DNA of 64,000 nucleotides from Opitutaceae bacterium. GTDB taxonomy: Bacteria; Verrucomicrobiota; Verrucomicrobiia; Opitutales; Opitutaceae. A program made the translations under genes and the position numbers. The notes beneath the pieces were generated by a model that worked only from the letters and a program-made list of their open reading frames with translations, ran no database searches and was not told where the DNA came from. Shown in pieces: positions 48,956 to 60,794 of this stretch. Location: NCBI GenBank assembly GCA_027482185.1, contig JAIXWF010000012.1, positions 290,025 through 354,024 on the forward strand, in the 5' to 3' direction. Numbering within the stretch: the stretch's first letter is position 1; every line of letters starts with the position of its first letter.

Positions 48956-49101
48956 GATAGTAGCGCGTAGCGAGTAGTGAGTAGCGGGTAGTGAGCAGGA
49001 CAGCCGATAGGCGAAACGTAGGTTTTGCGCGACCGGAGTGGTGCGGGAGCGAAGCGAAGATGGTTTGCTGCTCGCTACCCGCTACTCACTACTCGCTACC
49101 G
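48956..49101. repeat. Heptamer inverted repeat (GTAGCGA type) between pgk and tpiA
   Basis: The left arm GTAGCGC-GTAGCGA-GTAGTGA-GTAGCGG-GTAGTGA-GCAG and the right arm, whose inverse reads GTAGCGA-GTAGTGA-GTAGCGG-GTAGCGA-GCAG, are nearly perfect inverses over about 31 bases. They flank roughly 70 bp. The pairing arms would form one of the most stable hairpins in the window. Confidence 0.85.
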
Positions 49102-49111
49102 CAGATTGGCA

Positions 49112-50362
<1,251 letters not shown>

Positions 50363-50376
50363 GGCGGTAAAAAGCA

Positions 50377-50445
50377 GAACCACAGAGACGCGGAGGTCAC
50401 AGAGGGTTGGAAAATGCCTCCGTGCGCTCCGTGCCTCTGTGGTTC
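50377..50445. repeat. Compact heptamer hairpin (ACCACAG type) between gap and pgk
   Basis: GAACCACAGAGACGCGGAGGTCACAGAGG and CCTCCGTGCGCTCCGTGCCTCTGTGGTTC form 29-base arms with only a few mismatches and an eleven-base loop. It is the tightest hairpin of the set. Confidence 0.85.
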
Positions 50446-50472
50446 AATCGAGGTTCGGAATCTGGGATGGGC

Positions 50473-51829
<1,357 letters not shown>

Positions 51830-54301
51830 TCAGCCATGGTTGACCCAGAGGCTGCAGCCGAGCGGCGGCAGGTAGAGGTCGGGCTCGACCGGCATCGCCA
51901 CGCCGTGCCGGTTGGAGAAATAGAACCGCTCGTGGTCGGCCAATTGGTCCCAGGCGGACGGATCCGGGCCGACGACGTCGGGGCCGACCGGGATCGTGAC
52001 CTCCCGGGGCGTCGGGTTGACGGCGAAGAGGAGGCGTTCCGGGCCTTGGCTGAGGTCGGCATTGAGCAGGACGGCGAGGGCCGGCGAGCCCGGCGCGAAC
52101 GCGAAGCGGAAAAAGCCTTCGCTCGGCCGCGAGCCCTGGCGCAGCAGCCGGCCGAGTTTGCCGCGGCGGAACGCGATCCAGTCCGCGAAGTACGCGTGCG
52201 TGCCGTGGTAGCGGTACATGCGGCGGTAATCGAGGGCGTTGAGGTCGCCGCGCAGGTAGGTGTTGTTGACGCCGTGCTTGGAGCGGAGGAAGTCCTGGCC
52301 CGCGGCGAGCATCGGGACGCCGAGCGACATGAAGAGCAGCGCCGCCATCAAATGCGTGCGCCGGCGGTCGCGGGGCGTCGGGCCGAAGCCGTTGCCGCCT
52401 TCGTTCTCGGTGATCACGTCGATCCAAGTGCGGTCGTCGTGCGATTCCGTGTAGTTGATCGTCTGCGCGGGCCACTTGGCGAAGTACCACGGCGAGCCGC
52501 GCAGGAAATACTCCATGCGTTCCGGCGCGCCGTTGCCGCGGACGTAGTCGCGGAGGAAATCGCGGTAGCCGTCGTTCCACGAGGCCCAGCCCGTGTCGCG
52601 CAGCGCGCCGGCGATGTGTCCGCGGAAACTCCACGGCTCGGCGATCAGAATCACGTCGGACTTCACGCGCTTGAGCGCCGCCTCGATGTCGCGCAGCACC
52701 TCGACGCCGAGCAATTCGGCGAGGTCGAAACGGAAACCGTCGACGCCGTAGGCCTCGATGAAATGCGTGCAGCTGTCGATGATCAGCCGCCGCGCCATCG
52801 CGGAACGCGCGCGCAGGTCGTTGCCGCAGCCGCTCCAGTTGGTCAGCTGGCCGGCGGCGTCCTGCTCGAAGTAATACAGCCGGTCGATGAACATCAGGTG
52901 CGCCGGCACGCCGACATGGTTGAACACGACGTCGAGCACCACCGCCATGCCGCGGCGGTGGAACGCCGCGACCAGCTGCTGCAGCTCGTGCACGCCCGAG
53001 GCCTTCGCCGGCTCGAGCGCGTAGCTGCTCTCCGGGGCGAAGAAATTGTTCGTCATGTAGCCCCAGTGGTATTCCTCGGTCGTGACGTTATCGAATTCGT
53101 GGACCGGCTGCAGCTCGACGCAGTTCACGCCGAGGTGGTGGAGGTAGAACGCGTCGCTCTCGACCCATTTGCGCAGGCCGGTGAACCCGAGCCGTTCCGC
53201 CGGCGCGGCGGCGACGGGGGCGTTCGCGGCGAGGTCGCGCACGTGCGCCTCGGCCATGACGAGGTCGTGCCAAGCCGGGGTCTTGAAACCGCGGTCGCCC
53301 TGCCCCACCCAAGCGCGGTCCAGCACAATCCCGGGACCGTCGCGGCCAATGGCGGCCAACGCATACGGATCGAGCACCTTGAACGTCGAATCGAAACCCG
53401 AGGGCCCGGGGCCGCCGCGCGCGCCGTCGACGGTGTACCAGTAGCACCAGCCGTGGAGGTTGCGGTCGAGGGCGATCTCCCAGACCGCGGCCTGGCCCGG
53501 CGACGCCTTTTTCTCGAGGGCAAAGGCCTGCGGCGTCGCGAGGTCGAAGGCGTCCGCCGAGGGCGCGATGAAGAGCGTGACCGCCTTGGCCCGCGGGGCG
53601 AAGAGCCGGAACAGCGTTTCGTCGCCGCGCACGATGGCCCCGAGCGGCAGGTCGGTGCGCAGTTCGTAGAAATAGGGCCCGGGCACGAGCGGTACGGTTT
53701 CCGCCGGCGTCGCGGCAAAGCCCGCGACCCAAGCGTCGGCCAAACTCAGCTCCTCGGCCACGGTGAAACGCCAGAGATGCCAACCGGTGCGGGCCGGATC
53801 GACGAAACGGTTCACGTTGCCTTGGCCGTCATGGACGAGGTTCGGGGCATCGGTCGGCGGCACGAGCCACTGGTGTTCGCCGGTGACGAACTTGAAACGC
53901 AGCCCGCCGGTCAGAAACCGCGCCGCGTCGCCGCGCCAGCGCAGCACGCGCTCCCCTTCGACCTCGGCCGGGGCCAGCTGCCACTCCGATCGGCCGACCG
54001 CTTCCTGCCAGCCGTTGAAATCGCCGGCCAGAAAGACGGTGTCGCGCGCCGGGTCGATGTCGCAGCCGTGCTCCAGCGGCAGCAGGAAAACGATTTCCGC
54101 GGCCGGCGCGTCGAGGTAGTAGCCGAAGGTCAACCCGGCGGGCAAAGGCGGCGCGGGCAGCAGCGCCCCCGGTGCCGGGCACTGTTTGCCGAGCGTGAAA
54201 CGGGGCTCGGACCGGCCCGTCCAATCGCGATCCAGCTCGATCACCCCGGAGCGGGGCGACTCGAGCCACGCGCGGACAATGCGGTGCGGAGATTCGGCCA
54301 T
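51830..54301 (-). CDS. GH13 alpha-glucan hydrolase/debranching enzyme, pullulanase-like
   Basis: An 823-residue protein without an evident signal peptide, so probably cytoplasmic. An N-terminal region (about 1-200, including VFLAGDFNGWQ) resembles glycogen-binding modules, and a CBM48-like domain (FRLFAPRAKAVTLFI) precedes the GH13 barrel (about 330-740). The barrel has VVLDVVFNHVG (about 455), GVDGFRFDLAE with the nucleophile Asp (about 523), ILIAEPWSF with the acid/base Glu (about 550) and ESHDDRT (about 620). Substrates are likely glycogen, starch or pullulan branches; the exact bond specificity cannot be told. It is not part of a visible glycogen operon. Confidence 0.9.
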   Translation of the reverse strand: MAESPHRIVRAWLESPRSGVIELDRDWTGRSEPRFTLGKQCPAPGALLPAPPLPAGLTFGYYLDAPAAEIVFLLPLEHGCDIDPARDTVFLAGDFNGWQEAVGRSEWQLAPAEVEGERVLRWRGDAARFLTGGLRFKFVTGEHQWLVPPTDAPNLVHDGQGNVNRFVDPARTGWHLWRFTVAEELSLADAWVAGFAATPAETVPLVPGPYFYELRTDLPLGAIVRGDETLFRLFAPRAKAVTLFIAPSADAFDLATPQAFALEKKASPGQAAVWEIALDRNLHGWCYWYTVDGARGGPGPSGFDSTFKVLDPYALAAIGRDGPGIVLDRAWVGQGDRGFKTPAWHDLVMAEAHVRDLAANAPVAAAPAERLGFTGLRKWVESDAFYLHHLGVNCVELQPVHEFDNVTTEEYHWGYMTNNFFAPESSYALEPAKASGVHELQQLVAAFHRRGMAVVLDVVFNHVGVPAHLMFIDRLYYFEQDAAGQLTNWSGCGNDLRARSAMARRLIIDSCTHFIEAYGVDGFRFDLAELLGVEVLRDIEAALKRVKSDVILIAEPWSFRGHIAGALRDTGWASWNDGYRDFLRDYVRGNGAPERMEYFLRGSPWYFAKWPAQTINYTESHDDRTWIDVITENEGGNGFGPTPRDRRRTHLMAALLFMSLGVPMLAAGQDFLRSKHGVNNTYLRGDLNALDYRRMYRYHGTHAYFADWIAFRRGKLGRLLRQGSRPSEGFFRFAFAPGSPALAVLLNADLSQGPERLLFAVNPTPREVTIPVGPDVVGPDPSAWDQLADHERFYFSNRHGVAMPVEPDLYLPPLGCSLWVNHG

Positions 54302-54391
54302 GAAGGGGTTACAGCATTTTCGCGGCCACCACGGTCACAAGCGGGAAAATGCGGGATGCCGCGCTCCGCCGCGGCAGATCTGTTTGCCTTG

Positions 54392-54478
54392 CGTAGGGGC
54401 GCGGCTGGTCCGCGCCATTTTCGCCGGGATCAGGGCAACCGGCTCGCAGCCAGGGCGCGCACAAGGCGCGCCCCTACG
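54392..54478. repeat. GTAGGGGCG inverted repeat
   Basis: CGTAGGGGCGCG (54392-54403) and its exact inverse CGCGCCCCTACG (54467-54478) flank about 63 bp, with GGGGCGCGGCTGGTCCGCGCC inside the left half. Third copy of the element; it ends two bases before the dipeptidase stop codon. Confidence 0.75.
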
Positions 54479-54479
54479 A

Positions 54480-55637
54480 TCAGACTTTCCGCGCCGCGGC
54501 TTCCGCCGCGCGGTAGAGGCGCAGCGTGTTGCCGCCCCAGAGTTTCGCGAGGGCGTCGTCGCCCCACCCGCGTTGGCGCAACGCGGCGGTGACTTGCGGG
54601 TAATCGGTGACGTCGCGCAGGCCCTCCACCCCGCCGCCGCCGTCGAAATCGCAGCCGATGCCCACGTGGTCGATGCCGGCCACGGCCACGGCGTGTTCGA
54701 TGTGCTGCACGAAATGCTCGAGGGTCGCGCGCGGGTTCGGGTGGGCGGCGCAAACGCGGTCGTAGTCCTTGTCCTCTTCCGCCATCGTCTCCGGCGTCAG
54801 CTCCGCGTCCTGGTACTTCAGCAGAATCTCCGCGATCCCGGCGGTCCGGCCGCTGCCGGGCAGCTCGGTGACCGCGATCGCCAGGGCGTTGATCTGGATC
54901 ACCCCGCCCTGCTTCGCCAGCGCCCGCAACAGGTCGTCGCCGATGTTGCGCGGGTGATTGCAGACCGCGGTGCAGCCGCTGTGCGACAAAATCACGGGCG
55001 TGCGGGAAATCTCGAGCAAGTCGCGCAGGACGGCGTCGCTGGCGTGCGAGGCATCGAGGATCATCCCGAGGCGATTGGCTTCGGCGACGAACTCGCGGCC
55101 GAGCGGGCTGAGGCCGCCCCACTCCGCGCCGCGCGGGTCGGTCGAGGAATCGGCGGCGTCGTTGTTGAGCATGTGGGTGAGGCCGAGCATGCGGACGCCG
55201 AGGGCGTGGAATTTGGCGACGTTGGCGACGTCACGCCCGAGCGAATACGCGTTCTCGATGCTGAGGAAAAACGCCTTCTTGCCCTGCGCCTTGAGCTGCA
55301 GCGCTTCGTCCGCGGTGCGCGCGAGCCCGCAGGCGGCGGCGTTGGCCGCGAGGGCAGCGTGCGTGCGTTCGAAGTGCGCGAGCGCGAGCTCGTGCGCGCG
55401 GCGGAGGGCGGACGGCGACCGGCCCATTTGCCCGACGTAGACGGCGAAAACCAGCGCGTCGATGCCGCCCTCGGCCATGCGCGGCAGGTCGCACTGCGTG
55501 CCGTCGGCGGCGTAGTCGTGCCGCGCCCCGAGATCCCAGCCCGGGCGCCGCAGCGACGCCGTGGGAGTGTCGATGTGCGTGTCGATCGTGAAGAACGGAC
55601 CGTGAGGGGTCGGGGACGAAGGCAGCGGCGCAGGCAT
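54480..55637 (-). CDS. Membrane-dipeptidase-type metallopeptidase, family M19
   Basis: A 385-residue zinc peptidase starting at ATG 55637 (MPAPLPSSPTPHGPFF). No signal peptide is visible, so a cytosolic location is likely. Metal-ligand blocks are IDTHIDTP (18-25), the Glu-containing FFLSIENAYSLG, VILSHSGCTAVCNHPRN and HVGIGCDFDGGGG. M19 enzymes hydrolyse dipeptides, often with D-residues, and some recycle cell-wall dipeptides. It stands between GH13 and TonB receptor genes on the same strand, with no clear pathway link. Confidence 0.9.
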   Translation of the reverse strand: MPAPLPSSPTPHGPFFTIDTHIDTPTASLRRPGWDLGARHDYAADGTQCDLPRMAEGGIDALVFAVYVGQMGRSPSALRRAHELALAHFERTHAALAANAAACGLARTADEALQLKAQGKKAFFLSIENAYSLGRDVANVAKFHALGVRMLGLTHMLNNDAADSSTDPRGAEWGGLSPLGREFVAEANRLGMILDASHASDAVLRDLLEISRTPVILSHSGCTAVCNHPRNIGDDLLRALAKQGGVIQINALAIAVTELPGSGRTAGIAEILLKYQDAELTPETMAEEDKDYDRVCAAHPNPRATLEHFVQHIEHAVAVAGIDHVGIGCDFDGGGGVEGLRDVTDYPQVTAALRQRGWGDDALAKLWGGNTLRLYRAAEAAARKV

Positions 55638-55742
55638 GGAACGGCGAAGGTGGACGGCGGACGCGGCGTCCGCAAACGGGAACCGCGGCTGCAACCGGGC
55701 GGCATCGGCCCGGCGGCATTTCCCCACTCCACCCCGCGCCCC

Positions 55743-58700
55743 TCAGAAGTTGCCTTTGACGCCGACCTGGAACGTGACGCCGTATTCGCCTTCCGCGGCG
55801 TACTTCACGTAGCGCGGGCTGCCGGGCGCGTAGGCTTCGTTGCTGTCGCGGTTGTTGAACAGATTGCGGCCGGCGAAATAGAGGGCGTAGCGGCGGTTGA
55901 GGCGGTAGTCGACGGAGGCGTCGAAGCGCAGACGCTCCTGCTGGTAATTCCAGCCGGGGGCACCGAGGTTGCCCGCGCCGACGGTGCCGACGCGTTTCTT
56001 GCCAACGAGGGTCCAGCGACCGTTGAAGACGATCGGGTTGCGGTTGTAGGTGAAGCCCCAGTTGATGAGCTTCGGGGTGAAGCCGCGGAAATCGGCTTCG
56101 GCCGGGCCCTTGTTGCGGACGAGCGTCGAGTTGGCGAAGACGCGGAAGTAGCGCGCGAACGCGGCGCGGGTGAAGAACGAGAGCGGTTGGCTGACGTTGA
56201 ATTCCCAACCGTTGATGTGGGCGATGCCGTCGATGTTGCCCGGGGCGTTGACCTGGTAATCGACGTACTCGTCGCTCAGGCCGATCGATTCGAGGAATTC
56301 CGCGGTCGCGAGGAAATTGCGGGTGGCGAAGAAATTCTTGATCTCCTTGCGGTAGAAACCGACGGAGAGCTCGCCGCCGTTGGGCGTGTAATATTCGAGC
56401 CGCAGATCCATGCTGCGCGCGGTCCAGGGGATGAGCGCGGGATTCTTGGTCGTGATGGTGCCGAGCGCGGTGCCGGTGGCGTTGCTGTCGGGCGCGAAGT
56501 CGACCTGGTTGACGTTGGTCGCGCCGAGGATGTTGCCGAAATCGGGACGCCCTAGGGTGCGCGCGAGGCCGAGGCGGCCGAGGACGTTGGGCGTGAAATT
56601 GTAGGTGGCGTTGAGGCTCGGGTAAAAGCCGTCGTACTCCTTCTGCATGCGCGCCCCGAGTTTCCGGTAGATCAATTGGTCGAGGGCGATGCCGTCGGTC
56701 GTGATGGGAATCGGGCGGCCCTGCGCGTTGAGGATGAAGGCGCCCGTCGCCGGGTTGCGCTGGTACTGCGCGGCATTGTCCTGGAGCACGGTGCGGCCGT
56801 CGTCGACCGTGCGCTCGTAGCGCACGCCGCCGAGGAGCCGGAGGCGGTTCGCGAAAAACGAAGCGTCGGCGAGCACGTAGGCGGCGTCGATGCGCTCGGT
56901 GATCTGCTCGGTGTTGAGCGCGTCGGCGCGGAGGTCGGTGCGGCGGTTGGTCTCGGTGTTGAAGTACGCGGGATATTGCTCGTAGAGCTCCCAGGCGCGG
57001 CGGCCGCTGACGAAGGTCGGCTGCGGCGCGTTGCGCGGCATGTGGAAATCGCGCAGCGCGTAGTTCGAGAGGTCGATCGGCGCGAGGGCGACGCTGTCGT
57101 CGGCGTTGTTGGCGATGCCGTCGCGCCCGACATAGACCGGATTGAAGGAGGAGGCGCGGCGGGCGCGGTACTGCTCGTTGGTCGAGACCCCGGACTTGAG
57201 GGAGAAATTGGCGGCGGCGGAATAGAATTTCCGCTTGGCGTCGAAGCGCGCGCTCTTGGCGGTGCCGTCGTTGTCGCGGGTGCCGTTGGCGCCGTTGAGG
57301 AAGAAATTGTAGTTCCGGACGTCGAGCGGATCGACGATCTGGCCGGCGGCGTTGCGGACGGTGATGCGGCCGGGGAGATGGTCGGTGAAGCCCTCGAAAT
57401 CGATCGTCGCGCCCTGGATGCGCGCCGAGGCCGTCTCGAACTGGCGGTGCGAGATCGCGCGGTAGCTCTGGTCGGAGAAGTTGTAGCCGAGCCCGCCGGT
57501 GAAATCCCAAAGCGCGCCGATGTGCCGGTAATTGAGGCGGAAGATATTGTTCCGGACGCGGACGTAGCGGGCGGTATTGTTGACGTTGACGGTGCCGGAG
57601 CCGGGCCGGCCGCGGGTGAAGTCGGGGCCCCACGCGAGCGGGTTGGTGCCCGTGTTGAGGATGAAGTTGTGCTGCTCGTAATCCTGCACGAGCCAGTTGC
57701 CGGAATAGGTGAACGACAGCGTGTCGTAGGGCGAAGCCTTCCAGTCGAGCCGCGTGCCGAGCGAGTAGCGGTGTTCGTAAACCGGGAAGACGTTGTACTG
57801 GTAGGTCGTGAGGTACGGGTTGTCGACGGTGGCGCGGAGCGGATTGGCGGCGGTGGTCGCGGTGTTGAACGTGCGGTTGATCCGGCGGGCGACGCCGAAT
57901 TGGTCGTTCTTCACCGCGTTGACGGAAAAGCCGAACGTCTTCGAGACCGGCACGGTGTAGGCGAAATCGAAGTCGGGCTGGTAGTGGAACGTCTTCTTCT
58001 GGTCGTCGCCGTCGCCGCCACCGGGCTGTTTGTTGAACGGCAGGTCGTGCTTGTTCTTGTTCACGTAGGCCTTGAACCGGAACTCCGGGCGCGCGACCTC
58101 GAACGCGGTGCGGCTGACCATGTTGATCGAGCCGCCGAGGCTGGCGGCGGACATGTCGGGCGTCGGCACCTTGAAGACCTCGACGCGCGCGGCGTTGTTG
58201 AGCGAGAAGGCCTGCAGAAGCGTATTGCGCGTGGGGCCGCCGGATCCGGCGGCGTTCACGTCGTCGCCGTCGAGGGCGATGTTGGTGTACGCGGACGGTA
58301 GGCCGCGGAGGCCGATCTGCACGGCGTTCATCTGGTCGGTGCCGACGTCGACGCCGGGCAGGTACTTCACGAACTCGCCGAGATTGTTCTGGATCACGTC
58401 GCCGAGGGCGTCGGTGTGGAGCACGGTCTTGATGTTGCCGGCGAAGCGCTGCTCGTTGATCGCGATCGAGGCCGCGGAGGTGTCGCGGCCCGAGCCGACG
58501 ACGAACGCATCGAGCTGCACGGTGCCGGATTCGTTCTTCGCGCCCGTCGCGCCGACGGGCACGAGGACAAAATCGCGCCGCGCGGCCGCGCCGGGGGCGA
58601 GTTTCACCGTCGCCGTTTGCGGCGCCATGCCGGTGAAGAAAACGGTGATCGCGACTTCGCCGGCGGGCAGGTTGCCGAAACGGAATTCGCCGAACGCATC

Positions 58701-58898
58701 GGTGAAGCTCTCGAAGTTCGTGCCGGCGACGGTGACGCGGGCGTTTTCCAAGGCGGCGCCGGCGACGCTGTTTTGCACCCGTCCGGCCAATGTCGCGGTC
58801 GCCGCGGCCTGCGCGCGGAGCCCGACGGCGCCGAAGGCAAAGCAACAAATGAGGGAAAGCACGGCGCAGCCGCGCAGCCGAGAGAGGGGCAGGTTCAT
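55743..58898 (-). CDS. TonB-dependent outer-membrane receptor with CarboxypepD-like N-terminal domain
   Basis: A 1051-residue protein from ATG 58898 (MNLPLSRLRGCAVLSLICCFAFG, signal peptide). A carboxypeptidase-regulatory-like domain (about 35-115, ATLAGRVQNSVAGAALENARVTVAG) is followed by a possible TonB box (GTVQLDAFVVG), a plug (about 155-300, with LGEFVKYLPGVDVGTDQMNAVQIGLRGLPSAYTNIALDGDDV) and a long beta-barrel ending GVTFQVGVKGNF with the terminal Phe. Such receptors import glycan fragments or siderophores using TonB energy. No SusD or TonB/ExbB genes are adjacent. It is divergent from trxB across 152 bp. Confidence 0.93.
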   Translation of the reverse strand: MNLPLSRLRGCAVLSLICCFAFGAVGLRAQAAATATLAGRVQNSVAGAALENARVTVAGTNFESFTDAFGEFRFGNLPAGEVAITVFFTGMAPQTATVKLAPGAAARRDFVLVPVGATGAKNESGTVQLDAFVVGSGRDTSAASIAINEQRFAGNIKTVLHTDALGDVIQNNLGEFVKYLPGVDVGTDQMNAVQIGLRGLPSAYTNIALDGDDVNAAGSGGPTRNTLLQAFSLNNAARVEVFKVPTPDMSAASLGGSINMVSRTAFEVARPEFRFKAYVNKNKHDLPFNKQPGGGDGDDQKKTFHYQPDFDFAYTVPVSKTFGFSVNAVKNDQFGVARRINRTFNTATTAANPLRATVDNPYLTTYQYNVFPVYEHRYSLGTRLDWKASPYDTLSFTYSGNWLVQDYEQHNFILNTGTNPLAWGPDFTRGRPGSGTVNVNNTARYVRVRNNIFRLNYRHIGALWDFTGGLGYNFSDQSYRAISHRQFETASARIQGATIDFEGFTDHLPGRITVRNAAGQIVDPLDVRNYNFFLNGANGTRDNDGTAKSARFDAKRKFYSAAANFSLKSGVSTNEQYRARRASSFNPVYVGRDGIANNADDSVALAPIDLSNYALRDFHMPRNAPQPTFVSGRRAWELYEQYPAYFNTETNRRTDLRADALNTEQITERIDAAYVLADASFFANRLRLLGGVRYERTVDDGRTVLQDNAAQYQRNPATGAFILNAQGRPIPITTDGIALDQLIYRKLGARMQKEYDGFYPSLNATYNFTPNVLGRLGLARTLGRPDFGNILGATNVNQVDFAPDSNATGTALGTITTKNPALIPWTARSMDLRLEYYTPNGGELSVGFYRKEIKNFFATRNFLATAEFLESIGLSDEYVDYQVNAPGNIDGIAHINGWEFNVSQPLSFFTRAAFARYFRVFANSTLVRNKGPAEADFRGFTPKLINWGFTYNRNPIVFNGRWTLVGKKRVGTVGAGNLGAPGWNYQQERLRFDASVDYRLNRRYALYFAGRNLFNNRDSNEAYAPGSPRYVKYAAEGEYGVTFQVGVKGNF

Positions 58899-59050
58899 GG
58901 GGTTGGGGTAAGGTGTCCCTGAAGGGAAGGCGGCGCGGCGGACTTGGCCACGGCAAAATCGCCGCGCGGCCATTTCCGCCGGTCGCCGGGCCGGACCGAT
59001 AACGGAGTTGCAGTCCCCAACTTCCGCGGCTCTTTGGAGTCTTTCCCGCC

Positions 59051-59998
59051 ATGTCGAACCCCACCGTCGAAAACGTCGTCATCATCGGCACCGGCTGCGC
59101 CGGTCTGACCGCCGCCATCTACACGGGCCGCGCCAGCCTCGGTCCGCTCGTGCTCGAGGGCTCGTTGCCCGGCGGCCAGCTCACGACGACCAGCGAGGTC
59201 GAGAATTTCCCCGGCTTCCCCCACGGCGTCGACGGTTTCCAGCTCACCCAGAACATGCGCGAGCAGGCGACGCGCTTCGGCGCGCGCTTCGAACAGGCGA
59301 TGGTGACGTCGGTCGATTTCTCCGTCATGCCGCGCAAGCTGGTCTGCGCCGACCGCGTCATTTTCGCCAAGACCGTCATCATCGCCACCGGCGCCTCGCC
59401 GCGCATGACCGGCATTCCGGGCGAAAAGGAACTGTACGGCGGCAAGGGCGTGACGACCTGCGCGACCTGCGACGGCGCGTTCTATCGCAAAATGGAAGTC
59501 GCCGTGATCGGCGGCGGCGACAGCGCGGCGGAAGAGGCCCTGTTCCTCACGCGTTTCGCCAGCAAAGTTTACCTCGTGCACCGCCGCGATTCGCTGCGTG
59601 CGTCCAAGATCATGGCCGACCGCGCCACCTCGCACGAAAAGATCCAGTGTGTCTGGGACAGCGTCCCGGTCGAAGTGCTCGGCGTCGACGCCGGCGCCGT
59701 CAGCGGCCTCAAAGTGAAGCACGTCAAGACCGGCGCCGAAACCATTTTGCCCGTCAAAGGTATCTTCGTCGCGATCGGCCACGTGCCGAACACGGGCCCC
59801 TTCGCCCCGCCGCTCGAGGTCGACGAGGGCGGTTACTTCAAGCCGAAGGCCGGCTCCCAGGTGCAGACCAACGTCCCCGGCGTCTACGTCGCGGGCGATT
59901 GCTCCGACCACGTTTACCGCCAGGCCATCACCGCGGCCGGCATGGGTTGCGCCGCGGCGATCGAGGCCGAGCGCTGGCTCGCCGAGCACGGCGGCTGA
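59051..59998 (+). CDS. trxB: Thioredoxin-disulfide reductase
   Basis: A 315-residue flavoenzyme. FAD-binding [12 protein letters not shown] is near residue 13, redox CATC is at about 137-140, NADPH-binding [10 protein letters not shown] is at about 154, and the second FAD motif [10 protein letters not shown] is near the C-terminus. It keeps thioredoxin reduced with NADPH. The initial motif GTGCAG differs from the more usual GSGPAG but preserves the essential glycines. It is followed 23 bp later by a small M15-type peptidase. Confidence 0.96.
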   Translation: MSNPTVENVVIIGTGCAGLTAAIYTGRASLGPLVLEGSLPGGQLTTTSEVENFPGFPHGVDGFQLTQNMREQATRFGARFEQAMVTSVDFSVMPRKLVCADRVIFAKTVIIATGASPRMTGIPGEKELYGGKGVTTCATCDGAFYRKMEVAVIGGGDSAAEEALFLTRFASKVYLVHRRDSLRASKIMADRATSHEKIQCVWDSVPVEVLGVDAGAVSGLKVKHVKTGAETILPVKGIFVAIGHVPNTGPFAPPLEVDEGGYFKPKAGSQVQTNVPGVYVAGDCSDHVYRQAITAAGMGCAAAIEAERWLAEHGG

Positions 59999-60021
59999 AC
60001 GCGTTCCCTTCCCGGTCCCCT

Positions 60022-60576
60022 GTGCCTTGGTCGGAGGAATTGCGGTCGCGCCTCGCGACCCTGCACCGTGAACTCGGCATCCCCGCTGACTACGCCTCCG
60101 TGCGCGGCCTCGCCGCGCACGGCGAGGCGGACGAAAGAACGTTGGTCGCGCTGGGAACGAATTCCGACGGCCGCACCGTCGCCGTGATTCCCGCCGCCGC
60201 CGCCGCCTGGCAGCGGATGCGCGCCGCCGCGGCGGCCGACGGCATCGAGCTTCGCGCCGAGTCCGGCTTCCGCTCCGTCGCACGGCAGGCCGAGATTATC
60301 CGTCACAAATTGGCCACCGGCCAAGCGCTGCCGGAAATCCTGCGCTATGTCGCCGCCCCGGGTTTCAGCGAACACCACACGGGCCGCGCGATCGACATCA
60401 CCTCGCCCGAGCACATCGACCTCGACGAGGACTTCGAACGCACCGCGGCGTTCAAATGGCTGGACCAGTATGCTTTGCGATTCGGCTTCCGCCTGAGCTA
60501 CCCGCGCGGCAACACGACGGGGATCGGCTACGAGCCGTGGCATTGGTGCTGGCGCGAGGCCGAGGCATCGACCTGA
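60022..60576 (+). CDS. D-alanyl-D-alanine carboxypeptidase-like protein, family M15
   Basis: A 184-residue frame whose best start is GTG 60022 (VPWSEELRSRLATLHREL), as no ATG lies between the trxB stop and the conserved domain; the track fuses it to a shadow of trxB. The zinc-peptidase signatures are present: GFRSVARQAEI, SEHHTGRAIDIT (SxHxxGxAxD), and YEPWHWCW with the final His. VanY/M15B enzymes trim D-Ala from peptidoglycan stem peptides. No signal peptide is apparent, so either the start is incomplete or export is unconventional. Neighbour of trxB, without clear linkage. Confidence 0.8.
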   Translation: MPWSEELRSRLATLHRELGIPADYASVRGLAAHGEADERTLVALGTNSDGRTVAVIPAAAAAWQRMRAAAAADGIELRAESGFRSVARQAEIIRHKLATGQALPEILRYVAAPGFSEHHTGRAIDITSPEHIDLDEDFERTAAFKWLDQYALRFGFRLSYPRGNTTGIGYEPWHWCWREAEAST

Positions 60577-60618
60577 AACGCCGGCGGATTGCGCCCGCCG
60601 TCGGCTACCAGCTAGGGG

Positions 60619-60692
60619 TTTTCCTTAGTACAGGGAAATCTGATCCCGCCGATTAGGCCTAATAACAGAACCGCAATTTTTGCGAGGTTCTG
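60619..60692 (+). promoter_or_regulatory. Dense dyad region upstream of the porin gene
   Basis: Three inverted repeats lie close together in a locally AT-richer stretch: TTTCC-N9-GGAAA (60620-60638), the perfect 12-base palindrome ATTAGGCCTAAT (60652-60663), and CAGAACCGCAA-N-TTGCGAGGTTCTG (60666-60692). The last can form a hairpin but lacks a T-tract, so it may be an operator or leader structure rather than a terminator. Confidence 0.45.
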
Positions 60693-60794
60693 TCGCAGGC
60701 TTTCCGGCCACCCGAATCCAGCCGCCTTCGCGGCCAAGTCCGGGCGGCACGTCGGGACAGCGGCGACGGGCCCCCGCCCCTTTTCGAACCTGCC

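Noticed and set aside
55231-59118. 1295-residue minus-strand ORF
   Set aside because: Alternative frame over the TonB receptor and dipeptidase, dominated by Arg and Pro.
60666-60692. Intrinsic terminator for the M15 peptidase gene
   Set aside because: The hairpin is not followed by a T-tract, so I list it only within a regulatory region.
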